Below, one piece after another: positions 1 to 8,101 of a DNA stretch of 33,709 nucleotides. Position numbers and translations under genes: made by a program. The notes under the pieces were generated by a model. That model worked only from the letters and a program-made list of their open reading frames with translations. It had not been told where the DNA came from and did not search any database. The stretch's first letter is position 1; each line of letters opens with the position of its first letter. This DNA comes from Bacillota bacterium. GTDB taxonomy: Bacteria > Bacillota_I > Bacilli_A > Erysipelotrichales > Erysipelotrichaceae. Location: contig JAJZTY010000006.1 in the NCBI GenBank assembly GCA_021847325.1, positions 1-33,709 on the forward strand, in the 5' to 3' direction.

Positions 1-1092
1 ATTCTTTTCATCTTTCTTCGCTGTACAAGGCATTATGCTCACAACAACCACATCTTTTGGATCTAAGAATTTTGTCTGTGCATAATATGATTTTAAGATT
101 GCGCCAAACATCATATGTGGGCTTTTACATGTAGATAAATGATTGAGAATTTCAGGGTATTCTTTTTCACAATAGTTTATCCAACCTGGACTACATGATG
201 TAATTAGAGGCAAGTCTTTTTGTTTACTTAAGCGTGATAATAATTCATTTCCTTCTTCAATGATTGTTAAGTCAGCCGCAAAATCAGTATCATAAACACG
301 ATCAAATCCAATTTGCTTAAGCGCTGAAACCATTTTTCCTGTAACTCGAGTTCCTATTGGCAAACCAAATTCTTCACCTAATGATGCTCTAACTGCAGGA
401 GCAGTTTGTACAATCACATGTTTGTATGGATCATTTAGAGCTTGAATGACATCATGAATCTCTTCTTTTTCACTCAATGCACCAACTGGACAGTTCAAGA
501 TACATTGTCCACATTGGATACAGTTTACCTGACTTAAACTTAAGTTCATTACAGGACCTACTTTAGTATTAAATCCACGATCCATAAAGTTTAATACACC
601 TAATCCTTGAACATTCTTACATGTATCAACACATCTTCCACACAAGATACATTTACTACTATCCCTTACTAATCCATTGGATAAATTATCGAAATGGATC
701 TCTGTCTTTGACTTCGTTTGGTCAACTTGACGTACATTAAGTTCTTGAGCTAAGCGTTGTAACTCACATTTTTGGTTTCGTATACACGATAAGCAATCTT
801 GACTGTGATTTGAAAGCAATAGCTCTAATGTCATTTTTCTCGAGCTAATTGCACGTTTAGAATGCGTAAATATTTTCATTCCTTCTTCAACTTTTTGAAC
901 ACAAGAAGGAATACAATTCTTCTTTCCTTCAACTTCTACAACACAAATACGACATGCGCCTTTTACTTCACATCCTTCTAAATGACAGAGTGTTGGAATG
1001 TTAATATGATTTTCTCGGCATGCTTCTAATATACTTAATCCTTCTTTAACTTGAATCGGTTTACGATTAATCTCACAATTTACATGTTTCAT
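1..1092 (-). CDS. hndD: [FeFe] hydrogenase catalytic subunit (HndD/HydA), partial
   Basis: The gene reads from ATG at 1092 off the left edge, so 364 N-terminal codons are present; it is absent from the ORF track because it has no stop here. From the N terminus I see a NuoG-like 2Fe-2S domain (CHLEGC..GACRIC..C), a His-Cys3 4Fe-4S site (HSQDCLSCIRNQKC), two ferredoxin-type 4Fe-4S motifs (CILCGRCVDTC and CIQCGQCILNCP), then the H-cluster domain with its first motif TSCSPGW and second motif MPCTAKKDE. The third H-cluster motif lies outside the window. The family reduces protons or oxidises H2 in the cytoplasm; with an NuoF/NuoE pair it forms a multimeric NAD(H)-linked, often electron-bifurcating enzyme. 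It starts one base after hndC stops, so it is the last visible gene of the hndABCD operon. Maturases HydEFG are not in the window. Confidence 0.97.
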   Translation of the reverse strand, partial: MKHVNCEINRKPIQVKEGLSILEACRENHINIPTLCHLEGCEVKGACRICVVEVEGKKNCIPSCVQKVEEGMKIFTHSKRAISSRKMTLELLLSNHSQDCLSCIRNQKCELQRLAQELNVRQVDQTKSKTEIHFDNLSNGLVRDSSKCILCGRCVDTCKNVQGLGVLNFMDRGFNTKVGPVMNLSLSQVNCIQCGQCILNCPVGALSEKEEIHDVIQALNDPYKHVIVQTAPAVRASLGEEFGLPIGTRVTGKMVSALKQIGFDRVYDTDFAADLTIIEEGNELLSRLSKQKDLPLITSCSPGWINYCEKEYPEILNHLSTCKSPHMMFGAILKSYYAQTKFLDPKDVVVVSIMPCTAKKDEKN

Positions 1093-1093
1093 A

Positions 1094-2869
1094 TTATGCC
1101 CTCACAATCGCATCAAACTTACAGTTTAGTACACATGCGCCACAACGAATGCATAATTCAGGATCAATCACAAATGGATCTTTTCCAACCGTTCCAGTGA
1201 TGGCATAGGTTGGACATCCACGTGCACAGATACCACATTTCTTACAAAGCTCTACTTTAATCGTGTAATCTAAGAGTGCTTTACATACTTTCGCATCACA
1301 TTTCTTATCTACAACATGTCGAATATACTCTTCTTTAAAATTATGATAGGTTGATAAAAATGGGTTAGATGCGGTTTGTCCAAGTCCACATAATGAGTTT
1401 TCTTTGATATAAACCGCCAATTCTTCCATTTCATCTAATAATTCCAATGTGCCATGACCTTCAGTAATCTGATTTAGCATTTCAAGTAATCGCTTTGTCC
1501 CAATACGGCATGGAGTACATTTCCCACAGGATTCATCAACAATAAAATCCATGTAGAATCGTGCCACATCGACCATGCAATTGTCTTCATCTAGAATAAT
1601 CATTCCACCTGAACCCATCATTGATCCAAGCTTAACGAGTTCATCAAATCCAACAGGTGTTTCTAAATTCGCACTTGTTATACATCCTCCACTTGGTCCA
1701 CCTGTTTGCATTGCCTTAAAACTCTTATTATTAGGACATCCTTTCCCTATATCATAAACAACTTCTTTTAAAGTAATTCCCATACCAACTTCTACTAATC
1801 CTGTTTGTTTTATTTTCCCACCTAATGCGAATACTTTTGTGCCAGGTGAAGTTTCAGTCCCAATACTTCTAAACCATTTATGTCCTTTTAAGATAATTGG
1901 CACAATATTAGCAAGTGTTTCTACATTATTTATAATGGTTGGTTTACCCCATACACCACTTACACTTGGATATGGTGGTCTTGGTTTTGGTGTTCCACGC
2001 TTGCCTTCAATTGATGCGATTAATGCGGTTTCTTCACCACAGACAAATGCTCCTGCGCCAAGTCTAATTTCAACATCAAAATTGAAATTATAACCAAGAA
2101 TATTTTTACCCAGTAAACCATAGTCCTTAGCTTGTTTAATCGCAATCTCTAATCGTTCAACCGCAACAGGATATTCAGCACGAATATAAATATATCCATG
2201 ATGTGCTCCAATCGCATACGCCGCAATCATCATCGCTTCTATAATTGAATGTGGATCACCTTCCAAAACAGATCGATCCATAAAAGCCCCTGGATCCCCC
2301 TCATCCGCATTACATATAACATACTTTTCTTTGGATTCAGAGGTTCTAGCCAATTGCCACTTCATTCCGGTTGAAAAGCCTCCACCACCTCGACCTCTTA
2401 AACCAGATGCGATAATCTCATCGATAACTTCTTGAGGTGTTTTTGTTGATAATACTTTAGCTATAGCTTGATATCCATCATACGCAATGTATTCATCGAT
2501 TGATTCAGGGTTTATTTTCCCACTATTACGTAAAACTATACGAGTTTGTTTATAGTAAAAACGATCATTATCCCATTGATCAAATTTTTCTTTTAATTCT
2601 GGTTTAATCTTCTTAAGCTCAAATTGTTCAATTTTATTATCTTTTAAGAGTTGAATTTCTACGAGTAATCGAATCAAATTTTCATTCATATTTTCGTAGT
2701 AAATTTGATCAGGATAAATCGCACAAATAGATTTCTCGCTCTCTTTTACACTATGACAATATACCTCTACAGCTTGATCACAATGATTTCGTTTAAGTAC
2801 ATTTTTTAATTGATTAACTAAAGATTGGTCCTCTTCTTTTAAGAGTAAATGGATTCTTCTAGCTTTCAT
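1094..2869 (-). CDS. hndC: NuoF-like NAD(H)/FMN subunit of the hydrogenase (HndC/HydB)
   Basis: This is the flavin subunit that exchanges electrons with NAD(H) in the trimeric/tetrameric hydrogenase. Visible motifs: the FMN/NAD glycine-rich loop GLRGRGGGGFSTG, CNADEGDPGAF, the VCGEETALI segment, the 4Fe-4S site SCGKCTPCR..C, and a C-terminal tandem 4Fe-4S ferredoxin (CKKCGICARGCP, CIRCGACVLNC). I start it at MKARRIHLLL (591 aa), not at the track's MYWINI, because this aligns with the usual start of the family and leaves only an 11-bp overlap with hndB; the spacing from a GGAG is somewhat long (about 12 nt). Odd: the N-terminal thioredoxin-like domain, which normally binds a 2Fe-2S cluster, lacks the usual GTGC and GCxGxC cysteine pairs. 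Confidence 0.96.
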   Translation of the reverse strand: MKARRIHLLLKEEDQSLVNQLKNVLKRNHCDQAVEVYCHSVKESEKSICAIYPDQIYYENMNENLIRLLVEIQLLKDNKIEQFELKKIKPELKEKFDQWDNDRFYYKQTRIVLRNSGKINPESIDEYIAYDGYQAIAKVLSTKTPQEVIDEIIASGLRGRGGGGFSTGMKWQLARTSESKEKYVICNADEGDPGAFMDRSVLEGDPHSIIEAMMIAAYAIGAHHGYIYIRAEYPVAVERLEIAIKQAKDYGLLGKNILGYNFNFDVEIRLGAGAFVCGEETALIASIEGKRGTPKPRPPYPSVSGVWGKPTIINNVETLANIVPIILKGHKWFRSIGTETSPGTKVFALGGKIKQTGLVEVGMGITLKEVVYDIGKGCPNNKSFKAMQTGGPSGGCITSANLETPVGFDELVKLGSMMGSGGMIILDEDNCMVDVARFYMDFIVDESCGKCTPCRIGTKRLLEMLNQITEGHGTLELLDEMEELAVYIKENSLCGLGQTASNPFLSTYHNFKEEYIRHVVDKKCDAKVCKALLDYTIKVELCKKCGICARGCPTYAITGTVGKDPFVIDPELCIRCGACVLNCKFDAIVRA

Positions 2870-3236
2870 AGGTTTCTTTAACTCCATTGATGGTATATTG
2901 ATCCAATACAATGTTTTGTTTGATGTGTTGATGGAGTATTTCTTTCATAATCTGTTCATCAACATTGATATATACAGTATGTTGACCATTGCGATCAATG
3001 ACTTCTACCATAGGTTCCAAGATACACATACCAACACATCCAGTTGGACATATCTGGATAGGATAATGATATTCACGTTTCATTTCAGTTAAATAATCAA
3101 AAATAAGCTTTGCTCCAGCTGCCTTACCACATGTACCCATTCCAATGAGTATTCGATGAGTTTCTTCAGTATTAATCAAATTTATCTGATTAAGTGTATC
3201 TCTTTGAATTTGTTTAAGTGTTTCAAGATTGACCAT
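2859..3236 (-). CDS. hndB: 2Fe-2S thioredoxin-like hydrogenase subunit (HndB-like)
   Basis: This is a small ferredoxin-domain protein of the type that sits between the NuoE-like and NuoF-like genes in hndABCD operons. The N-terminal helix is followed by ILIGMGTCGKAAGAK and the Cys-rich segment PTGCVGMC, then an EPMVEV strand typical of the thioredoxin-like 2Fe-2S fold. It probably carries a peripheral 2Fe-2S cluster in the hydrogenase complex. The gene overlaps hndA by 14 bp and hndC by 11 bp, so translation is probably coupled. The start is uncertain: the track uses GTG at 3245, while I prefer ATG (MVNLETL) at 3236 because the AAAGG upstream would be only 3 nt from the GTG. Confidence 0.9.
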   Translation of the reverse strand: MVNLETLKQIQRDTLNQINLINTEETHRILIGMGTCGKAAGAKLIFDYLTEMKREYHYPIQICPTGCVGMCILEPMVEVIDRNGQHTVYINVDEQIMKEILHQHIKQNIVLDQYTINGVKETYES

Positions 3237-3738
3237 AGCTTTCACTTGCCTTTCTTTCTTCTTGATGTAAAATATCTCGAACTTTATACTCTAAGCTTGG
3301 GTTATTGACCGCATTCGCATAGACAACCCCATCTAGAACCGCAACCGGTGCTAGTCCACACGCACCTAAGCAACGAGTGCTATCCAGTGAAAATAATCCA
3401 TTTTCACTTGTACTATTTAACTTAGCACCTGTGAGCTCTTCAAACTTGACAATCAATGCTTGAGCTCCTTTTACATAACAAGCAGTTCCCATGCAAATAT
3501 TGAGAACGTGTTTGCCTTTTGGTTCGAGTGTAAACTGAGTATAAAAACTCACAACACTGTAGATTTCAGAAATTGGAACATCCAGTTCTGAAGACATTTC
3601 TTTCATTGCTTCAAAAGGAATGTATCCAAGTTCATTTTGAATTTCGTGTAAGATTAATTTGATTGGTCCATTATGGTGTTTATGCTCTTCAATGATTCGT
3701 TTAATTGTACCGAAACTACTGGCGTTTAGTTGGCTCAT
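3223..3738 (-). CDS. hndA: NuoE-like 2Fe-2S subunit of the hydrogenase (HndA/HydC)
   Basis: First gene of the hydrogenase operon, 171 aa, the usual length for NuoE/HydC. An N-terminal helical region is followed by a thioredoxin-like fold with the four 2Fe-2S ligands: CMGTACYVKGA (C-x4-C) and CLGACGLAPV (C-x3-C). It normally pairs with the NuoF-like subunit and passes electrons between FMN and the iron-sulfur chain. ATG at 3738 has a good AGGAG 6 bases upstream. The leader contains two Rex-type palindromes. Gene order A-B-C-D is the same as in the Desulfovibrio hnd operon, hence the symbols; NADH rather than NADP preference is inferred, not seen. Confidence 0.96.
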   Translation of the reverse strand: MSQLNASSFGTIKRIIEEHKHHNGPIKLILHEIQNELGYIPFEAMKEMSSELDVPISEIYSVVSFYTQFTLEPKGKHVLNICMGTACYVKGAQALIVKFEELTGAKLNSTSENGLFSLDSTRCLGACGLAPVAVLDGVVYANAVNNPSLEYKVRDILHQEERKASESYGQS

Positions 3739-3754
3739 AAACTCTCCTATTATC

Positions 3755-3772
3755 TTGTTAATTTATTAACAA
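3755..3772. promoter_or_regulatory. Rex operator, promoter-proximal copy
   Basis: The sequence TTGTTAATTTATTAACAA is a perfect match to the clostridial Rex consensus TTGTTAA-N4-TTAACAA. It lies 17 bp upstream of the hndA start and downstream of the predicted -10 of that operon, a position suited to blocking transcription when NADH/NAD+ is low. The Rex protein itself is not encoded in the window. Confidence 0.85.
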
Positions 3773-3786
3773 TTACCGCTGATATG

Positions 3787-3792
3787 AGTATA
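3787..3792 (-). promoter_or_regulatory. -10 element of the hnd operon promoter
   Basis: On the minus strand TATACT lies between the two Rex palindromes. A TTGTTA at the edge of the distal operator is the best -35, with a long 19-bp spacer, so the promoter may be weak without help. Transcription would start near 3780, placing the proximal Rex site just downstream. Confidence 0.5.
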
Positions 3793-3798
3793 TCATAT

Positions 3799-3818
3799 CT
3801 TGTTAATAAATTAACAAG
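3799..3818. promoter_or_regulatory. Rex operator, distal copy
   Basis: CTTGTTAATAAATTAACAAG is a second full Rex-type palindrome, centred 45 bp from the first. It overlaps the region expected for the -35 of the hnd promoter (minus strand) and lies about 30 bp upstream of the predicted -35 of the divergent diguanylate cyclase gene, so it could influence both. Confidence 0.85.
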
Positions 3819-3846
3819 TATTTCTATAACTTTATGTAAAATTATT

Positions 3847-3875
3847 TTATCAATTAATCGAATAAGTGCTATGAT
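3847..3875 (+). promoter_or_regulatory. Promoter of the TPR-GAF-GGDEF gene
   Basis: TTATCA at 3847 and TATGAT at 3870 are separated by 17 bp, followed about 18 nt later by an AAAGGAG ribosome site. This is the most promoter-like sequence on the plus strand in the gap. Confidence 0.5.
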
Positions 3876-3900
3876 AAAAAAGATTAAAAAAGGAGTCGCC

Positions 3901-6129
3901 ATGGAAGATACTAGGATTATCAATAATGAAATCTTAAGAATTGACGAAATTTGTCAAAAAGTTAAACAAATTTTAAGTCAAAATCCAGAGGATGCCCTTT
4001 CACTTGCTCAAGAGAGTTATCATGCTTCTTTACAAATTGATTACACCAAAGGTATATGTGTTAGCCAATATCAAATGGGCTTAGCTTATTGGCGATTGGG
4101 TCAACTCCTTGAAGCATTAGATTATTTACATGAAGCAGATCAGCTAACAAAAGAAGTTGAAGGTACGTTGATTGAAGTTGAGATTTTAAATGCTTTGGGA
4201 AATGTTTACCTTGATTTACAGGTGTATGATTCTGCGTATACCTATTATCAAATTGGTTTACAGTTAGCTATTTCAAAAAATCAAGATTACATGAAATCTT
4301 CGATTTTAAGTAATATTGGTGAGATTTATCGAGAATTAAATGATTATGATTCTGCAATTGAACTTTATCTGATGAGTCTATCTGGGTTAGATAAAGAAGA
4401 GGATATATATCGTAGAATCTATCCCCTTTCAAATATTGCGGCTGTTTACTTAGCACAACGTGAATTTACTAAAGCTGAGGAATATGCAAATCTATCACTT
4501 GAGTTATCTCGTCAATGTCGTGACCGAATTGTAGAATCGGTAAGCTTAAAGTATTTAGGTGTAATTGCACGTGAAAATCACCAATTTGAGAAGGCGGTTA
4601 ATCTACTTCATCAAAGTTTAAGTATTTACAGTGAAACGAAAGAGATATTATTGTCGACAGAAGTATTATTTGAATTACACCAAGTTTATCGTGATCAAAA
4701 TGATATTAATCAAGCTTTAATCTATTTAAATGAAGTTATCTTAAATGCGGAACAAATCAACGCAGATCATATTCTTGCTCAAGCATATAAACGTCTAATT
4801 AAGGACCATGAAAGTCTAGGTAATATACAGAATTCCCTTTTCTTTGCGAATAAATACATTGAAACCGTTGATAAATTAGAGAAGACTAAAATAGCTCAAC
4901 GATTAAGTGGTATAAATCTGCAGAAACAAGCAGAAATTGCTTACCAAGAACGTGAAGCTTACTTTAGATTGTCTCAAGAGCTTGATGAAAAAGCCAAGTT
5001 GATTGAAAAAAATAATGAAGATTTAGATAAAGCTTATCAAAGCGCTAAAGCGATTAGTAAAATTGGTCGAAGTTTAACTGTACAAACGGATTTAGAAGAA
5101 ATCTATGATCTTGTTTATCAAAATGTGACAGTACTAATGGAATCAAGTACGTTTGGTATCGGTATGTACGATCAAGAAAGAGATTCGATCGAATATAAAT
5201 ATTTGATTGTCGATGGTGAGAGAATACAGAATTATTTCATTCCGTTATCGAATCACAATAGCTTAGCCGTAAAGTGTTATATAAATTCTAAGAGTTTCTT
5301 CTTTAATCGCAGAGATGAAATTGAACAATATTTGAACGCAAATATCAATGTTCGTATCGGTCAATTAATGGAATCCATCATGTTTGTCCCACTAACAATT
5401 GAAGAAAAGTGCATTGGAATTATTACCGTACAAAATCATGATCAAGATATTTATTCATCTCAGAGTGTTGAGACCTTAGAAACTCTTTCAGCTTATCTGG
5501 CAATAGCGATTCGTAACGCGCAGAAATCAGAAGCACTAAAAAATGAAATTGAGAAAAGAGAAGTTGTCCAACAAGAACTCAAAAAACTAAATAAAGAACT
5601 CTCTGATTTATCAGAAATCGACGGTTTAACTGGAATCGCTAATCGTAGACATTTTGATGAATTCTTTGAACATGAGTTTAGACATGCGGTTCGATATAAA
5701 ACACCTATCAGTTTAATGATGTTAGATATTGATTTCTTCAAAGAATACAATGATCATTATGGTCATTTAAATGGGGATAAGATTATTATTAAAATTGCGG
5801 AGATTATCAAAAAATATGCAAAACGTAGTAATGATCTTGCCGTACGATTTGGTGGAGATGAGTATATCGTATTATTAAGCGATGCGACCGAAGAATTTTG
5901 TCAAGCAGTTGCGTTTAATATTCAAGAAGAGTTAAAACAACTCAATCTTGTGCATGATTTTAGCTCTATTGTCCCTCGAATAACGTTAAGTATCGGGATA
6001 GCGAGTATTAATCCTGAAAGGGATACAGATCCAATGCGTCTATTAGAGTATGCGGATCATGCATTATATCAATCTAAAGAGAATGGACGTAATCGAATTA
6101 GTATTTATAAAAACAGCTCAGGTCATTAG
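3901..6129 (+). CDS. TPR-GAF diguanylate cyclase (GGDEF)
   Basis: A soluble 742-aa c-di-GMP synthase. I start it at MEDTRIINNE (ATG 3901), 7 nt after AAAGGAG; the track's 57-residue extension covers the promoter and a Rex site and is not credible. Residues about 15-330 are TPR-like helical repeats, then a coiled coil to about 390, a GAF domain (about 393-545), a second short coiled coil, and a GGDEF domain (about 575-742) with DIDFFKEYND and RFGGDEYIV (GGDEY at 651-655). The I-site RSND stands five residues before the motif, so product feedback is likely. No membrane segment is visible. It is divergent from the Rex-controlled hydrogenase operon, so redox control is possible (inference). The ligand of the GAF domain is not predictable here. 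Confidence 0.93.
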   Translation: MEDTRIINNEILRIDEICQKVKQILSQNPEDALSLAQESYHASLQIDYTKGICVSQYQMGLAYWRLGQLLEALDYLHEADQLTKEVEGTLIEVEILNALGNVYLDLQVYDSAYTYYQIGLQLAISKNQDYMKSSILSNIGEIYRELNDYDSAIELYLMSLSGLDKEEDIYRRIYPLSNIAAVYLAQREFTKAEEYANLSLELSRQCRDRIVESVSLKYLGVIARENHQFEKAVNLLHQSLSIYSETKEILLSTEVLFELHQVYRDQNDINQALIYLNEVILNAEQINADHILAQAYKRLIKDHESLGNIQNSLFFANKYIETVDKLEKTKIAQRLSGINLQKQAEIAYQEREAYFRLSQELDEKAKLIEKNNEDLDKAYQSAKAISKIGRSLTVQTDLEEIYDLVYQNVTVLMESSTFGIGMYDQERDSIEYKYLIVDGERIQNYFIPLSNHNSLAVKCYINSKSFFFNRRDEIEQYLNANINVRIGQLMESIMFVPLTIEEKCIGIITVQNHDQDIYSSQSVETLETLSAYLAIAIRNAQKSEALKNEIEKREVVQQELKKLNKELSDLSEIDGLTGIANRRHFDEFFEHEFRHAVRYKTPISLMMLDIDFFKEYNDHYGHLNGDKIIIKIAEIIKKYAKRSNDLAVRFGGDEYIVLLSDATEEFCQAVAFNIQEELKQLNLVHDFSSIVPRITLSIGIASINPERDTDPMRLLEYADHALYQSKENGRNRISIYKNSSGH

Positions 6130-6145
6130 ACTTGAGCTTTTCTTT
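6115..6145. terminator. Bidirectional terminator across two stop codons
   Basis: AGCTCA (6115-6120) pairs with TGAGCT (6133-6138), extended by GTC/GAC with one mismatch. T-runs follow in both directions (TTTTCTTT on plus, GTTTTT on minus). The loop contains the overlapping stops of the GGDEF gene and zur. Confidence 0.75.
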
Positions 6146-6551
6146 GGCAATCTTCGCAGATACCTATAATTTCTAAACTATGTGATATGACTTTAAAGTT
6201 TTTTGATTCTTCGATTGAATCAATAATTGAATGCATCGGACAGTTCTCAATAGGTACCATTTTATGACACATCTGGCAGATTAAATAGTGTTGATGATGT
6301 GGTGTATGCAGTTGAATAAGTGTCGCATTATTTATACTACTATAGGTCTTCTCAACAATATGATGATCATAGAGACTATCCACGATTCGATATACTGTTG
6401 ATAAATTCATAGGATGCTTATTTTGTTTCAGTTTTTCTACAATTTGATCAATGGTCATCGGATAATCTTCTTTTTGTAAGAGATTGATTAAAGCTTCACG
6501 TTGTCTTGAATATTTTAGTTGGTTAATCGCTAATAATTCTTTTGCCTTCAT
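6126..6551 (-). CDS. zur: Fur-family repressor, probably Zur
   Basis: A 141-aa winged-helix metalloregulator. The N-terminal helix-turn-helix region includes HPMNLSTVYRIVDSL, the typical Fur recognition segment, and the C-terminal half has a His-rich stretch (HTPHHQHYLICQMC) and CEDC, the two CxxC pairs that bind structural zinc. It is the last gene of a znuACB-type operon, starting 2 bases after znuB stops, which argues for zinc sensing (Zur) over iron (Fur) or peroxide (PerR). The gene overlaps the convergent GGDEF gene by 4 bp. The likely target is the palindrome upstream of znuA, giving operon autoregulation (inference). Confidence 0.88.
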   Translation of the reverse strand: MKAKELLAINQLKYSRQREALINLLQKEDYPMTIDQIVEKLKQNKHPMNLSTVYRIVDSLYDHHIVEKTYSSINNATLIQLHTPHHQHYLICQMCHKMVPIENCPMHSIIDSIEESKNFKVISHSLEIIGICEDCQRKAQV

Positions 6552-6552
6552 A

Positions 6553-7377
6553 TTAACCCTCTTTTCTCACAATAGATAACCATGAAGATAATACAAAGAT
6601 TATCGCATTGATTAATACAATACTTGAACCTGTTGGTAAATCAAAGCTTATTGAAACGAATAGACCTAAAACAACACTAAAGCTTGAAATAATAACAGCC
6701 CAAATAATAGTAGATTTAAAGCTATTGGATAATCGTAGTGCACTTACTGTAGGAAAGATAATAAGACTTGAGATTAACATTGTCCCAACTACTCGAATCC
6801 CTAAAACAATCGTAATCGATGTAAGAAATGAAATTATTTGGTTTAATCGTTTTGTTTTACGTCCACTGACTTTTGCATAATCCATATCATATGTCATTGC
6901 GAATAAATCTTGATAAAAATATAAAACGGTACACACGATAATCAATGATAGAATCATTGATAAATAGACATCCATTTCAGAAATAATCAAAATACTACCA
7001 AATAGATAACTGTATAAATCAACACTGAATCCATTGGATAATGAAGATATCATAACCCCTATCGCAACTGCAGTAGAAGATATCAATCCGATTGCCGCAT
7101 CACCACCGATTCTGTTTTCTTCACTTAATTTTAGAATCAATAACGAGGATAAACTAACAATTGGGATTGATAATATAAGTGGAGACTGATTGAAAAGTAA
7201 TGCGAGGGCAACTGTCGCAAACGAAACATGAGCTAATCCATCCCCAATCATGGAGTATTTTCTTAATACAAGAAAAATACCTAAAAATGAACTACTAATC
7301 GAAATAAGTAATCCAACGATTAAAGCTCGTTGCATAAAAGTATATGAAAATAGATTAAATATGGATGTGATGTTCAT
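6553..7377 (-). CDS. znuB: Zinc/manganese ABC transporter permease (ZnuB-like)
   Basis: Integral membrane permease of the ABC-3 family, 274 aa from ATG at 7377 (MNITSIFNL), with AGGTGG 6 nt upstream; the track's extra 14 residues would lack this. About eight hydrophobic segments are visible, with the family region YSMIGDGLAHVSFA and the conserved GDAAIGLISS loop. It forms the channel for metal delivered by the ZnuA-like lipoprotein. It overlaps znuC by 23 bp. Zinc rather than manganese is inferred from the His/acid loop in the binding protein and the linked Fur-type regulator. Confidence 0.93.
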   Translation of the reverse strand: MNITSIFNLFSYTFMQRALIVGLLISISSSFLGIFLVLRKYSMIGDGLAHVSFATVALALLFNQSPLILSIPIVSLSSLLILKLSEENRIGGDAAIGLISSTAVAIGVMISSLSNGFSVDLYSYLFGSILIISEMDVYLSMILSLIIVCTVLYFYQDLFAMTYDMDYAKVSGRKTKRLNQIISFLTSITIVLGIRVVGTMLISSLIIFPTVSALRLSNSFKSTIIWAVIISSFSVVLGLFVSISFDLPTGSSIVLINAIIFVLSSWLSIVRKEG

Positions 7378-8101
7378 GATTTTCCACCTGACATAATGCG
7401 GCTGTTGCTTGAGGGCCAATTTGAGCCATTAACTCTTCTGATTGACAGAGTTGCGTACTTAATCCATAGAAAACAACTTTTTGATCAAGATAAAGAATAT
7501 GTGTTGCATATAAACTTACTGAACTTAAATCATGTGATATTAATATGATACTAACCTTTTCTTCTTGGTGTAATTTTTTTATAAGTTGATAAAACTCTTC
7601 TCGAATGGCAGGATCCAACGCAGAGGTAGGTTCATCTAGTATAAGTAATTTAGGTTTATTGATTAAAGCACGTGCAAGATAAACACGTTGTTGTTGACCA
7701 CCTGATAAATAACCTATACGTTTTTTTAATAGTGTTTCTATCCCTAACTTTTTACTTAGTTCAATTATTTCTTTATTGGCATCTATTTTTTTTAACGCTT
7801 CACGATTTAAACCAGTCATTATGATTTCATATACAGATGCTGGAAAATGTTTATCATGATTGAAACTCTTTTGTGGTAAATACCCAATTTGATTACGGGA
7901 GAAATTAGGCGAGAAAACAAATTCACCACTACTTGTTTCTATAAGTCCTAATAGCGCTCTCATTAATGTAGTTTTACCGGATCCATTTGGTCCAACGATG
8001 GCACAGTAATCATTTTCATCAATTGAGAAATTTATCTTATCTAAGGCAACCATTTTCCCAAAATGAACACTTACATCTTTTGATTCGATTAATTTACTCA
8101 T
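7355..8101 (-). CDS. znuC: Zinc ABC transporter ATP-binding protein (ZnuC-like)
   Basis: A 248-aa ATPase with Walker A GPNGSGKTT (about 38-46), the signature YLSGGQQQRVYLARAL, Walker B LLILDEPTSALD and the H-loop ISHDLSS. It drives the ZnuB-like permease. The start overlaps the znuA stop by 8 bp (TATGAGTAA), and the 3' end overlaps znuB. The C terminus is short and His-rich (ENHEHHIHI); that stretch is encoded by the region that also carries the znuB start and its ribosome site, so it may be a by-product of overlap or a small metal-binding tail. Confidence 0.95.
   Translation of the reverse strand: MSKLIESKDVSVHFGKMVALDKINFSIDENDYCAIVGPNGSGKTTLMRALLGLIETSSGEFVFSPNFSRNQIGYLPQKSFNHDKHFPASVYEIIMTGLNREALKKIDANKEIIELSKKLGIETLLKKRIGYLSGGQQQRVYLARALINKPKLLILDEPTSALDPAIREEFYQLIKKLHQEEKVSIILISHDLSSVSLYATHILYLDQKVVFYGLSTQLCQSEELMAQIGPQATAALCQVENHEHHIHI

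Noticed and set aside
1575-2093. Two plus-strand ORFs opposite hndC
   Set aside because: Antisense shadows of a highly conserved gene, with no ribosome sites.
3730-3900. 57-residue N-terminal extension of the GGDEF ORF in the track
   Set aside because: It covers the promoter and a Rex palindrome; a strong AAAGGAG precedes the ATG at 3901.
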